From positions 1 through 39,369 of the forward strand of contig NZ_JALRNF010000047.1 in the NCBI RefSeq assembly GCF_030272895.1: a DNA stretch of 39,369 nucleotides, read 5' to 3'. Source of the stretch: Pseudomonas sp. BGr12. Its GTDB lineage: Bacteria > Pseudomonadota > Gammaproteobacteria > Pseudomonadales > Pseudomonadaceae. The notes beneath the pieces are model-generated. The model made no database searches and was not told the DNA's origin. It saw only the letters and a program-made list of their open reading frames with translations. The translations under genes were made by a program, and so were the position numbers. How positions within the stretch are numbered: the stretch's first letter is position 1; the number at the start of each line of letters is the position of its first letter. Positions 8,526-19,652 of the stretch are shown here, one piece after another.

Positions 8526-8662
8526 GGTCGAAGCCTCTGTGCACAGGTGTATCGAAGCAGTTTAGTTCACCGCTACAGACGCCCACTGTTGAGTGGGCGC
8601 CTGCACAAGCTTACCCGCCTGCTGTCGTTTGGTCGGGTAGACGTCCGGTCGCCTGCAAAACC

Positions 8663-8690
8663 TTGACGCTTTCCTGTCGGTGTCTTTAAT
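8663..8690 (+). promoter_or_regulatory. Possible sigma-70 promoter of the peptidoglycan-hydrolase-like gene
   Basis: TTGACG and TTTAAT are 16 bases apart, about 95 bases before the ATG at 8785. The match to -35 and -10 consensus is reasonable, but nothing else supports it. Confidence 0.35.
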
Positions 8691-8784
8691 TCACTATAGA
8701 AAGCCCTGAAATCCAACCAGTTTTCCCGAGTAGCAGTCCGGGTGGTATTCCCGTGCGTGTTCACTTGTTCTCGGGAGAACTGCC

Positions 8785-10491
8785 ATGCCAAACAGCGCAG
8801 ATGTGTTGTGGTTCAAGACGCAATTCCAGGCCTCGATCGAACCCCGGCTAGCGGGTTTGCCCTTCACCGTTGACTTCATTACCGCCATTGCCTGCCAGGA
8901 AACCGGACATGTCTGGTCGGTCCTGCGTTCCAAGTCGATGACCACCAGCCAGATCCTGGCCCTGTGCGTGGGTGACACGCTGGATGCCGATAAAGGCCGT
9001 TCGGCATTTCCCAAGACCAAGTCCGACTTGCTGGCGGTGCCCGGTGGTGCAGCGATGTTCGACCTGGCCCACAAGGCCTTGGTCGACATGGCCGAGCACA
9101 TTCCCGGGTTCGCGGCGGTAGCCAAGAAACCGAACAAGTTTTGCCATGGCTTCGGTCTGTTCCAGCGCGATCTGCAGTTCTTCAAGACCGATCCGAATTA
9201 CTTCCTCGACAGGCGCTACGAGCATTTCGACGACACCCTGGACATGTGCCTGGGCGAACTCAAGCGTGGGCTGAAGAAGCTGGGGTTCCAGGGCCGTTCG
9301 CAATTGACCAACCTTGAGCTGGCGGCTGTTGCCATTGCCTACAACACAGGTGGGTTCAATCCGAAGAAAGGCCTGCAGCAGGGCCATTTCGATGGCAAGC
9401 AGTTCTACGGTCAGAAGATCTTCGACTTCATCCAGCTTGCCCAGACGGTGGCCCTGCCGGGCAACGCGCCGCAGCTTGCAGCACCGGCCATGGGGCTTGC
9501 CCTGATGCCGGCACCGAGCCCGGTGGAGGCGCAAGGTGACTTCTTCCGGGTAGACACCCGCGAGGGCATGCTGCGGGTGCGCAGCGAACCCAGGATCAGC
9601 GATCCGGAACAGGCGAATGTCATCGGTCACTTACCCGATGGGCATCCGGTGCGGGCGATCAAGAAAAAAGCCGAGGGCGGTTTCCGGGAAGTGGAGACCT
9701 CCCTGGCCGGTGCGTTGTTGCATGGTTTCGTATCGCAAAAATTTCTTGTGCCGGCGTCCGACATTGCCGACATTCCTGTCGTCGCTCCAGCCGACTCTCA
9801 GCCGGCCACCGGCGTCGTGGCCGTGTCGATGCCGAGGAAACCCGGCCGGGTGACCCGGCGAACGGATCCGGCCGGTGCACACTCGCTGAACGAGTCAGGC
9901 CAACCGACGCGACAAGGCTCGACGCCGGACGAATTGCGCGCAGAGCTTGCGGCTATCATCAAATGGCTGGCGGTGGATAACGCGGCGCACACGCGTTATC
10001 AGCCCCACGACGGCCTGACGTTCTGCAACATCTACTGTCACGACTATTGCCATCTGGCCGGTGCGTACCTGCCGCGGGTGTGGTGGACGTCCAAGGCCGC
10101 CATAGCGCTGGCCAAGGGGCAGAAGGTGGAGCCTTTGATCGGCGAGACGATCTTCGAGGTGCGCGCCAATGACCTGTTTCGCTGGTTGCGCGACTTCGGG
10201 CCTGATTTCGGCTGGCGCCAGACCGGGACCTTGAGCAAGCTGCAGCAAGCCGCCAACCAGGGCGGTATCGGCTTGATCGTGGCGCGGCGCAAGGAGGACG
10301 GCAAGTCCGGGCACATTGTCGCGGTGGTCCCCGAAACACCCGAGTTCAGTGCCAAACGCGATGCAGCGGGCGAAGTGACCTCACCCTTGCAGAGCCAGGC
10401 GGGCGCCAGCAACTTTCGCTATGGCAACGGCAAGGTCAACTGGTGGAACGGCGAGCAGTTCGCCGAGAGCGCGTTCTGGGTGCATGCCTGA
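8785..10491 (+). CDS. Modular peptidoglycan hydrolase-like protein (lysozyme-like + SH3 + cysteine-amidase-like)
   Basis: A 568-residue protein in which I see three parts. Residues 1-225 look like a lysozyme/lytic transglycosylase-type domain: a candidate catalytic Glu39 in ACQETGHVW, HGFGLFQRD (121-129) resembling the GLMQ motif, and AIAYNTGG (183-190) resembling AAYNAG. Residues 250-325 look like a bacterial SH3 domain (MLRVRSEP). After a Pro/Arg-rich linker, residues 383-568 resemble an NlpC/P60- or CHAP-like hydrolase: FCNIYCHDYC with candidate nucleophile Cys414 and SGHIVAVVPE with candidate His510. No signal peptide or membrane helix is visible. The start has GGGAGA upstream. It could be a cargo of a type VI secretion or lysis system, or a phage-like endolysin; no immunity gene, holin or VgrG is adjacent. 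Domain assignments rest on motifs only. Confidence 0.65.
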   Translation: MPNSADVLWFKTQFQASIEPRLAGLPFTVDFITAIACQETGHVWSVLRSKSMTTSQILALCVGDTLDADKGRSAFPKTKSDLLAVPGGAAMFDLAHKALVDMAEHIPGFAAVAKKPNKFCHGFGLFQRDLQFFKTDPNYFLDRRYEHFDDTLDMCLGELKRGLKKLGFQGRSQLTNLELAAVAIAYNTGGFNPKKGLQQGHFDGKQFYGQKIFDFIQLAQTVALPGNAPQLAAPAMGLALMPAPSPVEAQGDFFRVDTREGMLRVRSEPRISDPEQANVIGHLPDGHPVRAIKKKAEGGFREVETSLAGALLHGFVSQKFLVPASDIADIPVVAPADSQPATGVVAVSMPRKPGRVTRRTDPAGAHSLNESGQPTRQGSTPDELRAELAAIIKWLAVDNAAHTRYQPHDGLTFCNIYCHDYCHLAGAYLPRVWWTSKAAIALAKGQKVEPLIGETIFEVRANDLFRWLRDFGPDFGWRQTGTLSKLQQAANQGGIGLIVARRKEDGKSGHIVAVVPETPEFSAKRDAAGEVTSPLQSQAGASNFRYGNGKVNWWNGEQFAESAFWVHA

Positions 10492-10498
10492 AGCCCTT

Positions 10499-10548
10499 GA
10501 GGCTGCCGGGCAGCCTCAGGTTTTACCGGGGCCTGAGTGGATCAGGCC
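10499..10548. terminator. Two adjacent hairpins between convergent genes
   Basis: GAGGCTGCCGGGCAGCCTC (10499-10517) and, partly inside the end of the next gene, GGCCTGA...TCAGGCC (about 10530-10548) both fold well. Only short T-tracts follow, so termination is likely but weak. Confidence 0.45.
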
Positions 10549-11111
10549 TGCAGGGCGTTTTTGTGCTGCTCGTCAGTTGTTCCCTCTGCCGTTGTCAGGG
10601 GCGCTACCTGATTGGCTGCGAGTGCCGGCGCCTGCATTTGTGCATCGAGCGCAGCCAGCGACTCCATCTCGGTTTGCTGCTTCATCTGCTCGGCGATTTT
10701 CTCCTCGATCTTTTCCTGTTCTTCCGGCGGCAGGTTCTCGAACTCTTCCACGCTCATGCCCAGTTCGGCGAGCAGCTTGGCCTTGATCTTCTCGGCGGGC
10801 GACAGCGCCATGTACTCGCGAAATTCCTCGGCAGCCCCTGAACTGGCAACCGAAGAGTTACCGACAGTCGTCGTTTCACCCAAGGCGTAGTCCGGGTTCT
10901 GCAGCAGCACCTTGAGCTTGGCGAAGGCTTCTTCGCGAGCGTCATCGGCATTCTGCCGGGCGGTGTTGTCGCGGCTCTGCTGTTGCGCAGCCACGCCGCT
11001 GGCGGCGGTCAGCGGGCGAAACTGCGTGTGCTGCTCGGCGCTCGCTTCGGCGATAGCGCGCAGGGGATAGTTGGCCAACTGTTGCCAGCCAGCGCCATTG
11101 ATAATGTTCAC
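10542..11111 (-). CDS. Hypothetical protein, 189 residues, acidic and helical
   Basis: I do not recognise this protein as a named family. GTG at 11111 is chosen because AAGGAG lies eight bases upstream; the product begins MNIINGAGWQQ. The N-terminal third is polar and Gln/Ala-rich. The middle contains EEFREYMALSPAEKIKAKLL, and the following segment, FENLPPEEQEKIEEKI, is strongly charged and predicted helical. The C-terminus is Ala/Gln-rich. There is no signal peptide, membrane helix or cysteine pair. It is single, convergent with the hydrolase gene and divergent from the GGDEF gene. A scaffold or regulatory protein is possible, but nothing in the sequence decides this. Confidence 0.7.
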   Translation of the reverse strand: MNIINGAGWQQLANYPLRAIAEASAEQHTQFRPLTAASGVAAQQQSRDNTARQNADDAREEAFAKLKVLLQNPDYALGETTTVGNSSVASSGAAEEFREYMALSPAEKIKAKLLAELGMSVEEFENLPPEEQEKIEEKIAEQMKQQTEMESLAALDAQMQAPALAANQVAPLTTAEGTTDEQHKNALQA

Positions 11112-11317
11112 CGGATCTCGCTCCTTGATGGGCTGCAGGATTGCGAGGGTGCGAGGGGCAAAAGCTGTGCCAGCTGGCCAATGGCTACGCAAGCTCTAGT
11201 ATGTAAAGGGTTGCGGGGTTGAACGGCATTCATCGCCTCGGAACCTTGTTGCCGAGCAGGGGAAAACCTTTGCCGTCGGCGGCAAGCCATTCATCCGCAC
11301 GGACAAGGAGAGCGTCC

Positions 11318-12316
11318 ATGAGTGCGATATCGAAGGTTCCATCCCTCACCCTCGAGCACGACCAGTTGCAGACCTTGCTCGATCTGATCAGCGACGGTAT
11401 CTGGGACTGGAACGCCAACACCGGCTACGTCTACCGCAACCCGGGCTGGTACCGGATGCTCGGGTATGCCAGCCACTCCCTGGACAACTCGGTGCACACC
11501 TGGGAGAACATCATCCACCCGGAGGACTACCCGCGGGTGATGGCGCATTTCGAGGCCTATGTCAGTTCCAGGTCCGAGCAGTACCGGGTGGAATACCGTT
11601 GCCGCTGCCAGGACGGCAGCTACCTGTGGGTCGAAGACCGCGGCCACATCCTCGCGCGCAATCCGGATGGCACGGTCGCGCGCATGCTCGGGGCCCATCG
11701 CAACATCGATGCCGGCAAGCGCATGGTGGAGCAACTGATGCAGCAGAAGCTGTCACTGGAGTCGCTGGTGGGTGAGCGCACCCGTGAACTGTCCTGGGTC
11801 AACCAGCAACTGCAGCGCCAGCTCGACGAGAATCGCGACCTGGCCGAGCGTGATGCCCTGACCCAGGTCGCCAACCGCTATCGCCTGGAAAAGGTCTTGC
11901 AGCTGGAGTGCGAGCGCGCGCAGCGTTTTCGTCACCCGCTGGCGTTGCTGGTCATGGATGTCGATGACTTCAAGCCGATCAACGAGCGCTACGGTCATGC
12001 CCGTGGCGATGCGGCATTGATTGAGGTCGCGGAGCGGATCAAGGGGTGCCTGCAGGAGGAGCAGTTGCTGGCGCGTTGGGGGGGAGACGAGTTTGTGGTG
12101 GTCATGCCCCACGAGCAGCTGGCCCGGGCGCGCGCCCTGGCCGAACGGATTGCCCAGGCACTGGCGCAGGCATCACCGCTGGGGGACAGCCGGCTGACCT
12201 TGAGTTTCGGGCTGGTGCAATGGCAGGACGGGGAAGGGCAGGCGCAGTTGTTGAACCGGGCCGAGCAGGCGTTGTACCGGGCCAAGCAGGCCGGTAAGGC
12301 GAAAATCTGCGAGTAA
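11318..12316 (+). CDS. PAS-GGDEF diguanylate cyclase
   Basis: A 332-residue soluble sensor. A PAS domain of the PAS_3 type (about 15-130, with DGIWDWN and HPEDYPR plus a C-terminal PAC-like segment) is followed by a coiled-coil linker (about 135-175). The GGDEF domain follows, with the active-site motif RWGGDEF (253-259). DVDDFKPINERYGH carries the metal-binding Asp. This indicates synthesis of c-di-GMP from two GTP. The RxxD inhibitory site expected just before GGDEF is QEEQ (246-249), so product inhibition through that site is unlikely. ATG at 11318 has a perfect AAGGAG seven bases upstream. Because it lies near amrZ and the ycgR/flagellar block, a role in the motility-biofilm choice is plausible but inferred. 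The PAS ligand is unknown. Confidence 0.9.
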   Translation: MSAISKVPSLTLEHDQLQTLLDLISDGIWDWNANTGYVYRNPGWYRMLGYASHSLDNSVHTWENIIHPEDYPRVMAHFEAYVSSRSEQYRVEYRCRCQDGSYLWVEDRGHILARNPDGTVARMLGAHRNIDAGKRMVEQLMQQKLSLESLVGERTRELSWVNQQLQRQLDENRDLAERDALTQVANRYRLEKVLQLECERAQRFRHPLALLVMDVDDFKPINERYGHARGDAALIEVAERIKGCLQEEQLLARWGGDEFVVVMPHEQLARARALAERIAQALAQASPLGDSRLTLSFGLVQWQDGEGQAQLLNRAEQALYRAKQAGKAKICE

Positions 12317-12345
12317 AAAGGACCCGCTGCGCCGTGCAGCGGGTC
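12315..12345 (-). terminator. Terminator of the bkd operon
   Basis: The stem GACCCGCTGC / GCAGCGGGTC (12321-12345, loop GCCGT) is followed on the minus strand by a T-run (complement of AAAAA at 12315-12319). It ends leftward transcription from lpdV and may also slow rightward transcription from the GGDEF gene. Confidence 0.85.
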
Positions 12346-12370
12346 AAATCGGCCTTGGCCGCTTCAGTGT

Positions 12371-13756
<1,386 letters not shown>

Positions 13757-13758
13757 GG

Positions 13759-15054
13759 TCACTCCACAAACAGGCTGGCGGGTTGTTCGAGCAGGCCGCG
13801 GATGGCCTGGATGAAGAGTGCTGCGTCCATGCCGTCGACCACGCGGTGATCGAAGGACGAGGACAGGTTCATCATCTTGCGGATGACGATCTGGCCGTTG
13901 ATCACCATCGGCCGTTCGACCATGCGGTTGACCCCGACGATGGCCACTTCCGGCGTGTTGACCACCGGCGTCGAGACGATCCCGCCCAGGGCACCGAGGC
14001 TGGTGAGGGTGATGGTGGAGCCCGACAGTTCTTCACGGCTGGCCTTGTTGCCGCGGGCGGCATTGGCCAGGCGCACGATCTCGCCGGCGTTGCTCCACAG
14101 GCTGCCGGCCTCGGCGTGACGCAGTACCGGTACCATCAGGCCGTTGTCGCCCTGGGTGGCGATGCCCACATGCACCGCGCCATGGCGGGTGATGACCTGG
14201 GCTTCGTCGTCGTAGGTGGCGTTGATCTGCGGGAATTCGCGCAGGGCCACGACCATGGCGCGGACCAGGAACGGCAGCAGGGTCAGCTTGCCGCGGCTGT
14301 CGCCCCACTTCTTGTTCAGGTGCAGGCGCAGTTCTTCCAGGGCGGTGACATCGATCTCTTCGACGTAGCTGAAGTGCGCGACGCGACGCTTGGCGTCCTG
14401 CATGCGCTGGGCGATCTTGCGGCGCAGGCCGATCACCGGGATCTGTTCGCTGTCGCTGCGCTTGGCATAGCCCGACGGGCTTTGCGTGGCGCGGACCGGC
14501 TGGGTCAGGAAGGCATCCAGGTCTTCATGCAGGATGCGCCCGGCCGGGCCGCTGCCATGCACATAGCGCAGCTCGATACCGGCATCCAGGGCGCGCTTGC
14601 GCACGGCCGGGGAGGCCAGGGGGCGCTCGTTGACTTCGCGAGGGGTGATAGGGGCCGCCTGGTGTTGGGACGGTACGGGGGCGCAAGCCGGTGCGGGGGC
14701 AGATACAGGTGCAGCGACCGGGGTGGCTTGTTCGCGGGGCGAGCCCGCTCCCACAGGCGAGCCCGCTCCCACAGGGGCGGGGGTGTCGGCAGATTGCTGG
14801 AGGTTGCCTGCACCTTCGACTTCGATGCGGATCAGCTCGCTGCCCACCGCCATGACTTCACCCGGCTGGCCGCCCAGGGCCAGGACCTTGCCGCTGACCG
14901 GCGAAGGGATTTCCACCGTGGCCTTGTCGGTCATGACATCGGCCACGACCTGGTCTTCGGTGACGGTATCGCCGACTTTGACGAACCACTCCACCAGCTC
15001 AACTTGTGCGATGCCTTCACCGATATCCGGCATCTTGATGACGTGCGTGCCCAT
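13759..15054 (-). CDS. bkdB: Lipoamide acyltransferase (E2) of branched-chain 2-oxoacid dehydrogenase, BkdB
   Basis: A 431-residue E2 core. The lipoyl domain (1-80) carries the modified lysine in MTDKATVE (Lys44). A Pro/Ala-rich linker (about 85-140), a peripheral-subunit-binding domain (about 144-182, [12 protein letters not shown]) and the catalytic acyltransferase domain follow, ending in FDHRVVDG (His402, Asp406). It transfers branched-chain acyl groups to CoA. The start is immediately after the bkdA2 stop (TGA then ATG). The linker contains an exact repeat [12 protein letters not shown] (95-106), which is the translation of a REP-like DNA element. Such a flexible linker tolerates insertions, so function should be intact. 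Confidence 0.97.
   Translation of the reverse strand: MGTHVIKMPDIGEGIAQVELVEWFVKVGDTVTEDQVVADVMTDKATVEIPSPVSGKVLALGGQPGEVMAVGSELIRIEVEGAGNLQQSADTPAPVGAGSPVGAGSPREQATPVAAPVSAPAPACAPVPSQHQAAPITPREVNERPLASPAVRKRALDAGIELRYVHGSGPAGRILHEDLDAFLTQPVRATQSPSGYAKRSDSEQIPVIGLRRKIAQRMQDAKRRVAHFSYVEEIDVTALEELRLHLNKKWGDSRGKLTLLPFLVRAMVVALREFPQINATYDDEAQVITRHGAVHVGIATQGDNGLMVPVLRHAEAGSLWSNAGEIVRLANAARGNKASREELSGSTITLTSLGALGGIVSTPVVNTPEVAIVGVNRMVERPMVINGQIVIRKMMNLSSSFDHRVVDGMDAALFIQAIRGLLEQPASLFVE
14731..14774. repeat. REP element with 18-bp tandem duplication inside bkdB
   Basis: Positions 14731-14756 match the intergenic REP at 21006-21031 at 25 of 26 bases (TTCGCGGGGC then AGCCCGCTCCCACAG-type sequence). 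The last 18 bases, 14739-14756, are repeated exactly at 14757-14774. Length 18 keeps the bkdB frame and yields VGAGSP twice. Confidence 0.9.
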
Positions 15055-16113
15055 TCAGACCTCCATGACCCGTTTCAATGCCGCGCCCACTCGCGAGGGG
15101 CCGGGGAAATACGCCCATTCCTGCGCATGCGGGTAGGGGGTGTCCCAGCCGGTGACGCGCTCGATCGGGGCTTCGAGGTGATGGAAGCAATGCTCCTGGA
15201 CCAGCGCGATCAGCTCGGCGCCGAATCCGCAGGTACGGGTGGCCTCGTGGACCACCACGCAACGACCGGTCTTCTTCACCGAGGCGACGATGGTTTCCAG
15301 GTCCAGCGGCCACAGGCTGCGCAGGTCGATGACTTCGGCATCGACGCCGGTTTCCTCGGCGGCCACCTGGGACACATACACAGTGGTGCCATAGGTCAGC
15401 ACGGTCACGTCATTGCCGGGGCGGGTGATGGCGGCCTTGTCCAGCGGCACGGTGTAGTAGCCATCGGGCACGGCACTGGCCGGGTGTTTCGACCAGGGGG
15501 TTACCGGACGGTCGTGGTGGCCGTCGAACGGGCCGTTGTACAGGCGCTTGGGCTCCAGGAAGATCACCGGGTCGTCGTTCTCGATCGAGGCGATCAGCAG
15601 GCCTTTGGCGTCATAGGGGTTGGACGGCATCACCGTACGCAGGCCGCAGACCTGGGTGAACATCGCCTCGGGGCTCTGGCTGTGGGTCTGGCCACCGTAG
15701 ATGCCGCCACCGCAGGGCATGCGCAGGGTCAAGGGCGCGACGAATTCGCCGGCCGAGCGATAACGCAGGCGGGCCATTTCCGAAACGATCTGGTCGGAGG
15801 CCGGGTAGAAGTAGTCGGCGAACTGGATTTCGACGACCGGACGCAGGCCGTAGGCGCCCATGCCCACGGCGGTGCCGACGATGCCGCTCTCGGAGATCGG
15901 TGCGTCGAAGACCCGCGATTTGCCGTACTTGACCTGCAGGCCTTCGGTGCAGCGGAATACGCCGCCGAAGTAGCCGACATCCTGGCCGTAGACGACCACG
16001 TTGTCATCGCGCTCGAGCATGATGTCCATGGCCGAGCGCAGGGCCTGGATCATGGTCATGGTGGTAGTCGCCATGGCGGTTTCCAACTCGATAGAAGTGT
16101 TGTGATCGTTCAT
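15055..16113 (-). CDS. bkdA2: 2-oxoisovalerate dehydrogenase beta subunit (E1-beta), BkdA2
   Basis: A 352-residue transketolase-like pyrimidine-binding subunit that pairs with BkdA1 to decarboxylate the 2-oxoacids of Val, Leu and Ile. Recognisable E1-beta segments are VVYGQDVGYFGGVFR, RVFDAPISESGIVG, MRLPCGGG-like MPCGGGIYGG with THSQSPE, and the C-terminal transketolase domain with RCVVVHEATRTCGFG. Residues 1-13 (MNDHN...) lie before a second ATG at 16074 (MATTTM). Starting there gives the 339-residue form I recall from the literature, so the true start is open. The 16113 start is one base after the bkdA1 stop, implying tight coupling. Confidence 0.96.
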   Translation of the reverse strand: MNDHNTSIELETAMATTTMTMIQALRSAMDIMLERDDNVVVYGQDVGYFGGVFRCTEGLQVKYGKSRVFDAPISESGIVGTAVGMGAYGLRPVVEIQFADYFYPASDQIVSEMARLRYRSAGEFVAPLTLRMPCGGGIYGGQTHSQSPEAMFTQVCGLRTVMPSNPYDAKGLLIASIENDDPVIFLEPKRLYNGPFDGHHDRPVTPWSKHPASAVPDGYYTVPLDKAAITRPGNDVTVLTYGTTVYVSQVAAEETGVDAEVIDLRSLWPLDLETIVASVKKTGRCVVVHEATRTCGFGAELIALVQEHCFHHLEAPIERVTGWDTPYPHAQEWAYFPGPSRVGAALKRVMEV

Positions 16114-16114
16114 G

Positions 16115-17549
<1,435 letters not shown>

Positions 17550-18035
17550 ATGCGCAAACTGGATCGCACCGATATCGGCATTCTCAACAGCCTTCAGGAA
17601 AATGCCCGGATCACCAATGCCGAGCTGGCGCGCTCGGTGAACCTGTCGCCCACCCCGTGCTTCAACCGGGTCAAGGCCATGGAGGAACTGGGCGTGATTC
17701 GCCAGCAGGTGACCTTGCTGGCGCCGGAGGTGCTGGGACTGGACGTCAATGTGTTCATTCATGTCAGCCTCGAGAAGCAGGTGGAGCAGTCGTTGCACCG
17801 TTTCGAGGAAGAGATCGCCGAGCGCCCGGAGGTCATGGAGTGCTACCTGATGACCGGCGACCCGGACTACCTGCTGCGGGTGCTGCTGCCGAGCATCCAG
17901 GCGCTGGAGCGCTTTCTCGATTACCTGACCCGCTTGCCGGGGGTGGCCAACATCCGTTCCAGCTTTGCCTTGAAACAGGTGCGCTACAAGACCGCGTTGC
18001 CGTTGCCGGCTAACGGCCTGACCCTGCCGGGCTGA
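17550..18035 (+). CDS. bkdR: Lrp/AsnC-family activator of the bkd operon, BkdR
   Basis: A 161-residue Lrp-type regulator. The N-terminal winged helix-turn-helix (about 1-60) has [20 protein letters not shown] as its DNA-reading segment. A beta-alpha-beta-beta-alpha-beta ligand domain (RAM/ActD-like) with [14 protein letters not shown] follows. In P. putida the homologue activates bkdA1A2B-lpdV in response to branched-chain amino acids. The gene diverges from its target, the usual arrangement, and AGGTGA sits eight bases before the ATG. A paired REP palindrome lies directly downstream and probably serves as its transcript end. Confidence 0.96.
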   Translation: MRKLDRTDIGILNSLQENARITNAELARSVNLSPTPCFNRVKAMEELGVIRQQVTLLAPEVLGLDVNVFIHVSLEKQVEQSLHRFEEEIAERPEVMECYLMTGDPDYLLRVLLPSIQALERFLDYLTRLPGVANIRSSFALKQVRYKTALPLPANGLTLPG

Positions 18036-18044
18036 CGGGTACAT

Positions 18045-18101
18045 CCAATCGCGGGGCAAGCCCGCTCCCACCTTGTGGAAGCGGGCTTGCCCCGCGATTG
18101 G
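18045..18101. repeat. Paired inverted REP (BIME-like) after bkdR
   Basis: A perfect 22-bp inverted repeat (18045-18066 with 18080-18101) contains the Pseudomonas REP core GCGGGGCAAGCCCGCT. The intervening bases extend the stem with one mismatch. Confidence 0.92.
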
Positions 18102-18197
18102 CGATGTCGAAAATAACGATCAAACCCCGGTCAGGGTGCTTGAAATTCCGAACGCCCAGTGCCTATGTTGTAGCTGTCGCCGTACACGGCATGCGAA

Positions 18198-18205
18198 AAC
18201 AACAA
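18198..18205 (+). promoter_or_regulatory. Candidate Hfq/Crc binding (CA) motif at the GS-like gene
   Basis: AACAACAA fits the AANAANAA consensus exactly. It directly abuts the Shine-Dalgarno AAGGA (18204-18208) of the gene starting at 18216, the geometry seen in catabolite-repressed Pseudomonas mRNAs. Confidence 0.6.
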
Positions 18206-18215
18206 GGATAGCGTC

Positions 18216-19559
18216 ATGACGACCAGTGGCCAGTGCTCTCTCGCCGAACGATTGAATGGCATCGATGAGGTCGAATGCGTAACGCCCGACCTCAACGGCA
18301 TACCGCGCGGCAAGGTCATGACCGCTGCGGGCTTTCTCGAAGGGCGGCGTTTGCAGATGGCCCGTGGCGTGCTGTTGCAGTGCATCATGGGCGGCTACCC
18401 GCCGGCGCGTTTCTATGGCAGTGATGACGGCGACCTGGCCCTGGTGGCCGATGCCCAGCAGATCCACCGCCTGCCCTGGAGCGATGAGCCCCGCGCCCTG
18501 GCGATTTGTGATGCGGTCGAATTGAACGGAGACAGTTCCGGCCTGTCCACCCGCGGCCTGCTCAAGGCGGTGATCGCCCGTTACGCCGCCCGTGGCCTGG
18601 CCCCGGTGGTGGCCACCGAGCTGGAGTTCTTCGTCTTCGCCCCCAACAGCGACCCGACCCAGCCGTTCCTGCCACCAGTGGGCAAGGACGGGCGCCGCGA
18701 AGAGGGGCACTCGGCGTTCAGCGTCAGCTCCAACAACGGCCTGCGTCCTTTCTTTACCGAGGTGTATCGCTGCTTGGCGGCCCTGGGCTTGCCCCGCGAT
18801 ACCTTCATGCACGAGATGGGCGTCAGTCAGTTCGAGATCAATCTGTTGCATGGCGACCCGCTGCTGCTGGCCGACCAGACCCTGCTGTTCAAGCACCTGC
18901 TCAAGGAAGTCGCCCTCAAGCACGGCCTGACCGTGGTGTGCATGGCCAAGCCGCTGGCGCATACGCCGGGCAGCTCCATGCACATCCATCAAAGCGTGGT
19001 GGAGATCGACAGCGGGCGTAATGTGTTCAGCGATGCCGCCGGCAAACCGACCGCGACCTTCCACCATTTCATCGGTGGCTTGCAGGCGTGCATGGCGGAT
19101 TTCACCGCGCTGTTCGCGCCCAACGTCAACTCCTACCAGCGCCTGTGCCATCCCTATGCCTCGCCCAACAATGCCTGCTGGTCCGAAGACAATCGCGCCG
19201 CCGGCCTGCGCATTCCGGCAAGCGCTGCGGTGGCGCGGCGGGTGGAGAACCGGCTGCCGGGTGCCGACAGCAACCCTTACCTGGCCATCGCCGCCAGCCT
19301 TGCCGCAGGCCTGTACGGCATCGAGCAGCAACTGCAACCGACGCCGGCGATCCAGGGCGAATTCGAGGTGCCGGATCATTTGAGCCTGCCATGTACCTTG
19401 CATGCCGCCCTCGAACGTCTGAAACGCAGCGCGCTTGCCCGGGAGTTGTTCGGCAAGGAATTCATCGAAGGCTACCTCGCCACCAAGACCCTGGAGCTCT
19501 CCAGTTTCTTCGATGAAATCACCCCGTGGGAGCGCCGTGTGCTGGCAGCGCAGGCCTAG
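18216..19559 (+). CDS. Glutamine synthetase family ligase (gamma-glutamylpolyamine synthetase-like)
   Basis: A 447-residue GS-fold protein. It has the N-terminal beta-grasp (VECVTPDLNGIPRGK), the metal-binding ATELEFF, the ammonia/amine-side region HEMGVSQFEINL, GSSMHIHQS, and RRVENRLPGADSNPYLAIAA near the C-terminus. It is shorter than GlnA, lacks the GlnA adenylylation loop as far as I can see, and resembles the PuuA/SpuI group that ligates glutamate to putrescine or other amines in catabolism. The exact amine is not readable from sequence. ATG at 18216 follows AAGGA by seven bases. An MFS gene follows 93 bases downstream, so uptake and use of one substrate is possible. Confidence 0.85.
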   Translation: MTTSGQCSLAERLNGIDEVECVTPDLNGIPRGKVMTAAGFLEGRRLQMARGVLLQCIMGGYPPARFYGSDDGDLALVADAQQIHRLPWSDEPRALAICDAVELNGDSSGLSTRGLLKAVIARYAARGLAPVVATELEFFVFAPNSDPTQPFLPPVGKDGRREEGHSAFSVSSNNGLRPFFTEVYRCLAALGLPRDTFMHEMGVSQFEINLLHGDPLLLADQTLLFKHLLKEVALKHGLTVVCMAKPLAHTPGSSMHIHQSVVEIDSGRNVFSDAAGKPTATFHHFIGGLQACMADFTALFAPNVNSYQRLCHPYASPNNACWSEDNRAAGLRIPASAAVARRVENRLPGADSNPYLAIAASLAAGLYGIEQQLQPTPAIQGEFEVPDHLSLPCTLHAALERLKRSALARELFGKEFIEGYLATKTLELSSFFDEITPWERRVLAAQA

Positions 19560-19652
19560 CCTTTTTTTACCGCCAAGGTCTGCAGCGCCGCTATTTTCAC
19601 TTATGCTTTCAAGCAGTTTTTCCACCTGCTCAAGGGGCCGTTCGGGACGCTG

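Noticed and set aside
14731..14780. Frameshift or broken bkdB caused by the REP
   Set aside because: The inserted bases keep the frame, and all E2 domains before and after are intact.
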